Shown: piece by piece, positions 43,560 to 45,717 of the stretch
Layout of the letters: each line of letters starts with the position of its first letter
Numbering within the stretch: the stretch's first letter is position 1
Origin: Bradyrhizobium sacchari
Lineage (GTDB): Bacteria; Pseudomonadota; Alphaproteobacteria; Rhizobiales; Xanthobacteraceae
NCBI RefSeq assembly: GCF_002068095.1
Contig: NZ_LWIG01000033.1
Coordinates: 382,713-428,429, forward strand
Length of the DNA stretch: 45,717 nucleotides
Direction of reading: 5' to 3'
The notes under the pieces: model-generated
What the model was told of the DNA's origin: nothing
Databases searched by the model: none
The model's input: the letters and a program-made list of their open reading frames with translations, nothing else
Translations under genes and position numbers: made by a program

Positions 43560-44309
43560 TTACGCGTCCTCGAACTGGGCGTAGCCGGACGCCTCCAGCT
43601 CCAGCGCCAGATCCTTAGCGCCGCTCTTCACGACCCGACCGCGCGACATCACGTGCACGAAATCAGGCACGATGTAGTTCAGCAGCCGCTGATAGTGGGT
43701 GATGACGACCATCGCGCGCTTGGGCGAGCGCAGTGCGTTGACGCCGTCGGCCGCAATGCGAAGCGCGTCGATGTCGAGGCCGGAATCCATCTCGTCGAGG
43801 ATGCACAGGCTCGGCTCGAACAGCGCCATCTGCAGCACCTCGTTGCGCTTCTTCTCGCCGCCGGAGAAGCCGACATTGACGCCGCGCTTGAGCATGTCCT
43901 GCGGAATGTTCAGCGACTTCGAGACCTCGCGGACCTTCTTCAGGAAGTCGGGGGTCGAATATTCACCCTCGCCGCGCGCCTTACGCTGCGCGTTCAGCGC
44001 GGTACGCAGGAACGTCATGGTGGCGACGCCGGGGATCTCGACCGGATACTGGAACGCCAGGAACACGCCCTTGGCGGCGCGCTCGTCCGGGTCCATCTCC
44101 AGGAGGTCCTCGCCCTTGAACAGGATCTGGCCGTCGGTGACCTCGTAGCCGGGCTTGCCGGCAATGACGTGTGAGAGCGTCGACTTGCCGGAGCCGTTCG
44201 GCCCCATGATCGCGTGCACCTCGCCCTCGTTCACGGTCAGCGTCAGCCCGTGGAGGATCTCACGCTCCTCGACACGAACCTTGAGGTCTTTTACTTCAAG
44301 CAAAGCCAT
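43560..44309 (-). CDS. sufC: SufC, ABC-type ATPase of the SufBCD complex
   Basis: A 249-residue ATPase that drives the SufBCD scaffold. Walker A is IMGPNGSGKSTL, the signature is GFSGGEKKRNEVLQM, Walker B ends LCILDEMDSGLD, and the switch His is VVITHYQRLL. The start at 44309 (M-A-L-L-E-V) is the family N-terminus; an upstream TTG at 44330 is unlikely. It lies 61 bases after sufB and 12 before sufD. Confidence 0.97.
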   Translation of the reverse strand: MALLEVKDLKVRVEEREILHGLTLTVNEGEVHAIMGPNGSGKSTLSHVIAGKPGYEVTDGQILFKGEDLLEMDPDERAAKGVFLAFQYPVEIPGVATMTFLRTALNAQRKARGEGEYSTPDFLKKVREVSKSLNIPQDMLKRGVNVGFSGGEKKRNEVLQMALFEPSLCILDEMDSGLDIDALRIAADGVNALRSPKRAMVVITHYQRLLNYIVPDFVHVMSRGRVVKSGAKDLALELEASGYAQFEDA

Positions 44310-44370
44310 CTTGGTATCCAGTCTATTCAATTGATGTTGGAGCGCGAGGTGCGCACCGCGAGGATCGGTG

Positions 44371-45717
44371 TTAACCGACCGACCCTTCGAGCGAGATCGA
44401 GATCAGCTTCTGCGCTTCCACCGCGAATTCCATCGGCAGCTGCTGCAGCACGTCCTTGACGAAGCCGTTGACGACGAGGCCGACAGCCTCTTCCTGGCTG
44501 AGGCCACGCTGGATGCAGTAGAACAGGACGTCCTCGGAGATCTTCGAGGTCGTCGCCTCATGCTCGAACGTCGCGGACGAGTTCTTCGCCTCGATGTACG
44601 GCACGGTGTGCGCGCCGCATTTGTCGCCGATCAGCAAGGAATCGCAGGCGGTGAAGTTGCGTGCCCCGGTGGCTTTCCGGTGCGCCGTGACGAGACCGCG
44701 ATAGGTGTTCTGCGACTTGCCGGCGGCGATGCCCTTGGAGATGATGCGGCTCGACGTGTTCTTGCCGAGATGGATCATCTTGGTGCCGCTATCGACCTGC
44801 TGGAAGCCGTTCGAGATCGCGATCGAGTAGAACTCGCCGCGGGAGTTGTCGCCACGCAGGATGCAGCTCGGATATTTCCAGGTGATTGCCGAACCCGTCT
44901 CGACCTGGGTCCAGGAGATCTTGGAGTTGGCGCCGCGGCAGTCGCCACGCTTGGTGACGAAATTGTAGATGCCGCCCTTGCCTTCCGAATTGCCGGGATA
45001 CCAGTTCTGCACCGTCGAATATTTGATCTCGGCATCGTCATGCGCGACGAGCTCGACCACGGCCGCGTGCAGCTGATTCTCGTCGCGCTGCGGCGCTGTG
45101 CAGCCCTCGAGATAGGAGACGTAGGAGCCCTTGTCGGCGATGATCAGCGTGCGCTCGAACTGGCCGGTGTTGCGCTCGTTGATGCGGAAATAGGTCGACA
45201 GCTCCATCGGGCAGCGCACGCCCGGCGGCACGTAGACGAACGAGCCGTCCGAGAACACCGCCGAGTTCAGCGTCGCGTAGAAATTGTCCGAAGTCGGAAC
45301 CACCGAGCCGAGATACTTCTGCACCAGCTCAGGGTGCTCGCGGATCGCCTCCGAGATCGGCATGAAGATCACGCCGGCCTTCTTCAGCTCCGCCTTGAAC
45401 GTGGTCGCAACCGAGACCGAATCGAAGACAGCATCGACCGCGATCTTGCGGCGCGCCGGATCTTCCTCGCCCACCTTCGGCTCGACGCCTTCGAGCATGG
45501 CGACTTCCCGCAAGGGAATGCCGAGCTTCTCGTAGGTCTTCAGGATCTCCGGATCGATCTCGTCGAGCGAGGAGACCGCCTTCTTCGGCTTCGGCGCCGC
45601 GTAATAATAGAGATCCTGGAAGTCGATCTTGGGATAGTCGACACGGGCCCAGGTCGGCTCGGTCATGGTCAGCCAGCGCCGATAGGCCTCAAGCCGCCAC
45701 TGGAGCATCCAGTCGGG
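44371..45717 (-). CDS. sufB: SufB, SufBCD scaffold subunit (5' end outside window)
   Basis: At least 448 residues of SufB, the subunit on which the nascent cluster forms. The N-terminus is cut by the window edge: the sequence enters as P-D-W-M-L-Q-W-R, which in full-length SufB is preceded by about 45 residues, so the M at 45708 is not the true start. The core has [31 protein letters not shown] and [19 protein letters not shown]. The C-terminal [17 protein letters not shown] is the SufB hallmark. It is the first suf gene in the window. Confidence 0.96.
   Translation of the reverse strand, partial: PDWMLQWRLEAYRRWLTMTEPTWARVDYPKIDFQDLYYYAAPKPKKAVSSLDEIDPEILKTYEKLGIPLREVAMLEGVEPKVGEEDPARRKIAVDAVFDSVSVATTFKAELKKAGVIFMPISEAIREHPELVQKYLGSVVPTSDNFYATLNSAVFSDGSFVYVPPGVRCPMELSTYFRINERNTGQFERTLIIADKGSYVSYLEGCTAPQRDENQLHAAVVELVAHDDAEIKYSTVQNWYPGNSEGKGGIYNFVTKRGDCRGANSKISWTQVETGSAITWKYPSCILRGDNSRGEFYSIAISNGFQQVDSGTKMIHLGKNTSSRIISKGIAAGKSQNTYRGLVTAHRKATGARNFTACDSLLIGDKCGAHTVPYIEAKNSSATFEHEATTSKISEDVLFYCIQRGLSQEEAVGLVVNGFVKDVLQQLPMEFAVEAQKLISISLEGSVG

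Noticed and set aside
1..45717. CRISPR arrays, tRNA or rRNA genes, insertion sequences, prophage
   Set aside because: No regularly spaced direct repeats, cloverleaf-like conserved segments, transposase or phage structural motifs were seen by eye. A covariance-model search would settle small RNAs.

Overview
The window looks like chromosomal DNA of a high-GC alphaproteobacterium, most likely Bradyrhizobium or a close relative. The reasons are the strongly GC-biased third codon positions, Omp25/RopB-type outer-membrane proteins, a class I PHA synthase, the order of the suf genes, and several palindromic intergenic repeats of a kind I recall as abundant in that genus. No rRNA, tRNA, insertion sequence, phage gene or CRISPR array was seen. 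This is an inference from the sequence alone.

Layout. (1) 1-3880: a catabolic cluster on the minus strand (crotonase-fold enzyme, family III CoA-transferase with an apparent C-terminal frameshift, TctC-type binding protein) facing a divergent GntR/FCD regulator, with three copies of a TTG-N4-CAA motif between and beside them. (2) 4072-6048: Tat-exported metallo-beta-lactamase-fold hydrolase and an NAD(P)-binding epimerase-like protein. (3) 6182-13898: the most unusual region. A class III cyclase/ATPase/TPR signalling protein and a VAO-type FAD oxidase form one apparent operon. Divergent from it is a second apparent operon: an animal-type heme dioxygenase resembling alpha-dioxygenase/cyclooxygenase, plus a shortened P450-like protein. 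This resembles a split version of the dioxygenase-P450 fusion enzymes (Ppo type) that make oxylipins in fungi. (4) 13936-20278: HAD-type dehalogenase, DUF4261-like protein, glpX, hom, an aminotransferase and a small lipoprotein. (5) 20533-26106: phaC, a MAPEG protein, a small exported Cys-rich protein, argC with a PaiB-like partner, and a DedA protein. (6) 26379-31766: parE, two Omp25-like beta-barrels, and between them a small membrane protein plus SDR pair. (7) 31945-39968: FAD monooxygenase, small membrane protein, secreted caspase-like protein, AraC regulator with a terminator-like leader, DEAD-box helicase, GGDEF protein and a TfoX-like protein with a histone-H1-like tail. (8) 40150-45717: the sufB-C-D-S-T-A iron-sulfur assembly operon on the minus strand, with sufB running off the window end.

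How genes work together. The suf genes are tightly packed, with 4-base overlaps at sufD/sufS and sufS/sufT, and encode the SufBCD scaffold, the cysteine desulfurase and carrier/maturation factors. The aminotransferase, hom and glpX are co-oriented. argC overlaps its PaiB-like neighbour by 4 bases. The two divergent operons at 9451-13898 are proposed as one oxylipin-like oxidation and signalling unit; that link is inference from gene order and active-site residues and has not been shown.
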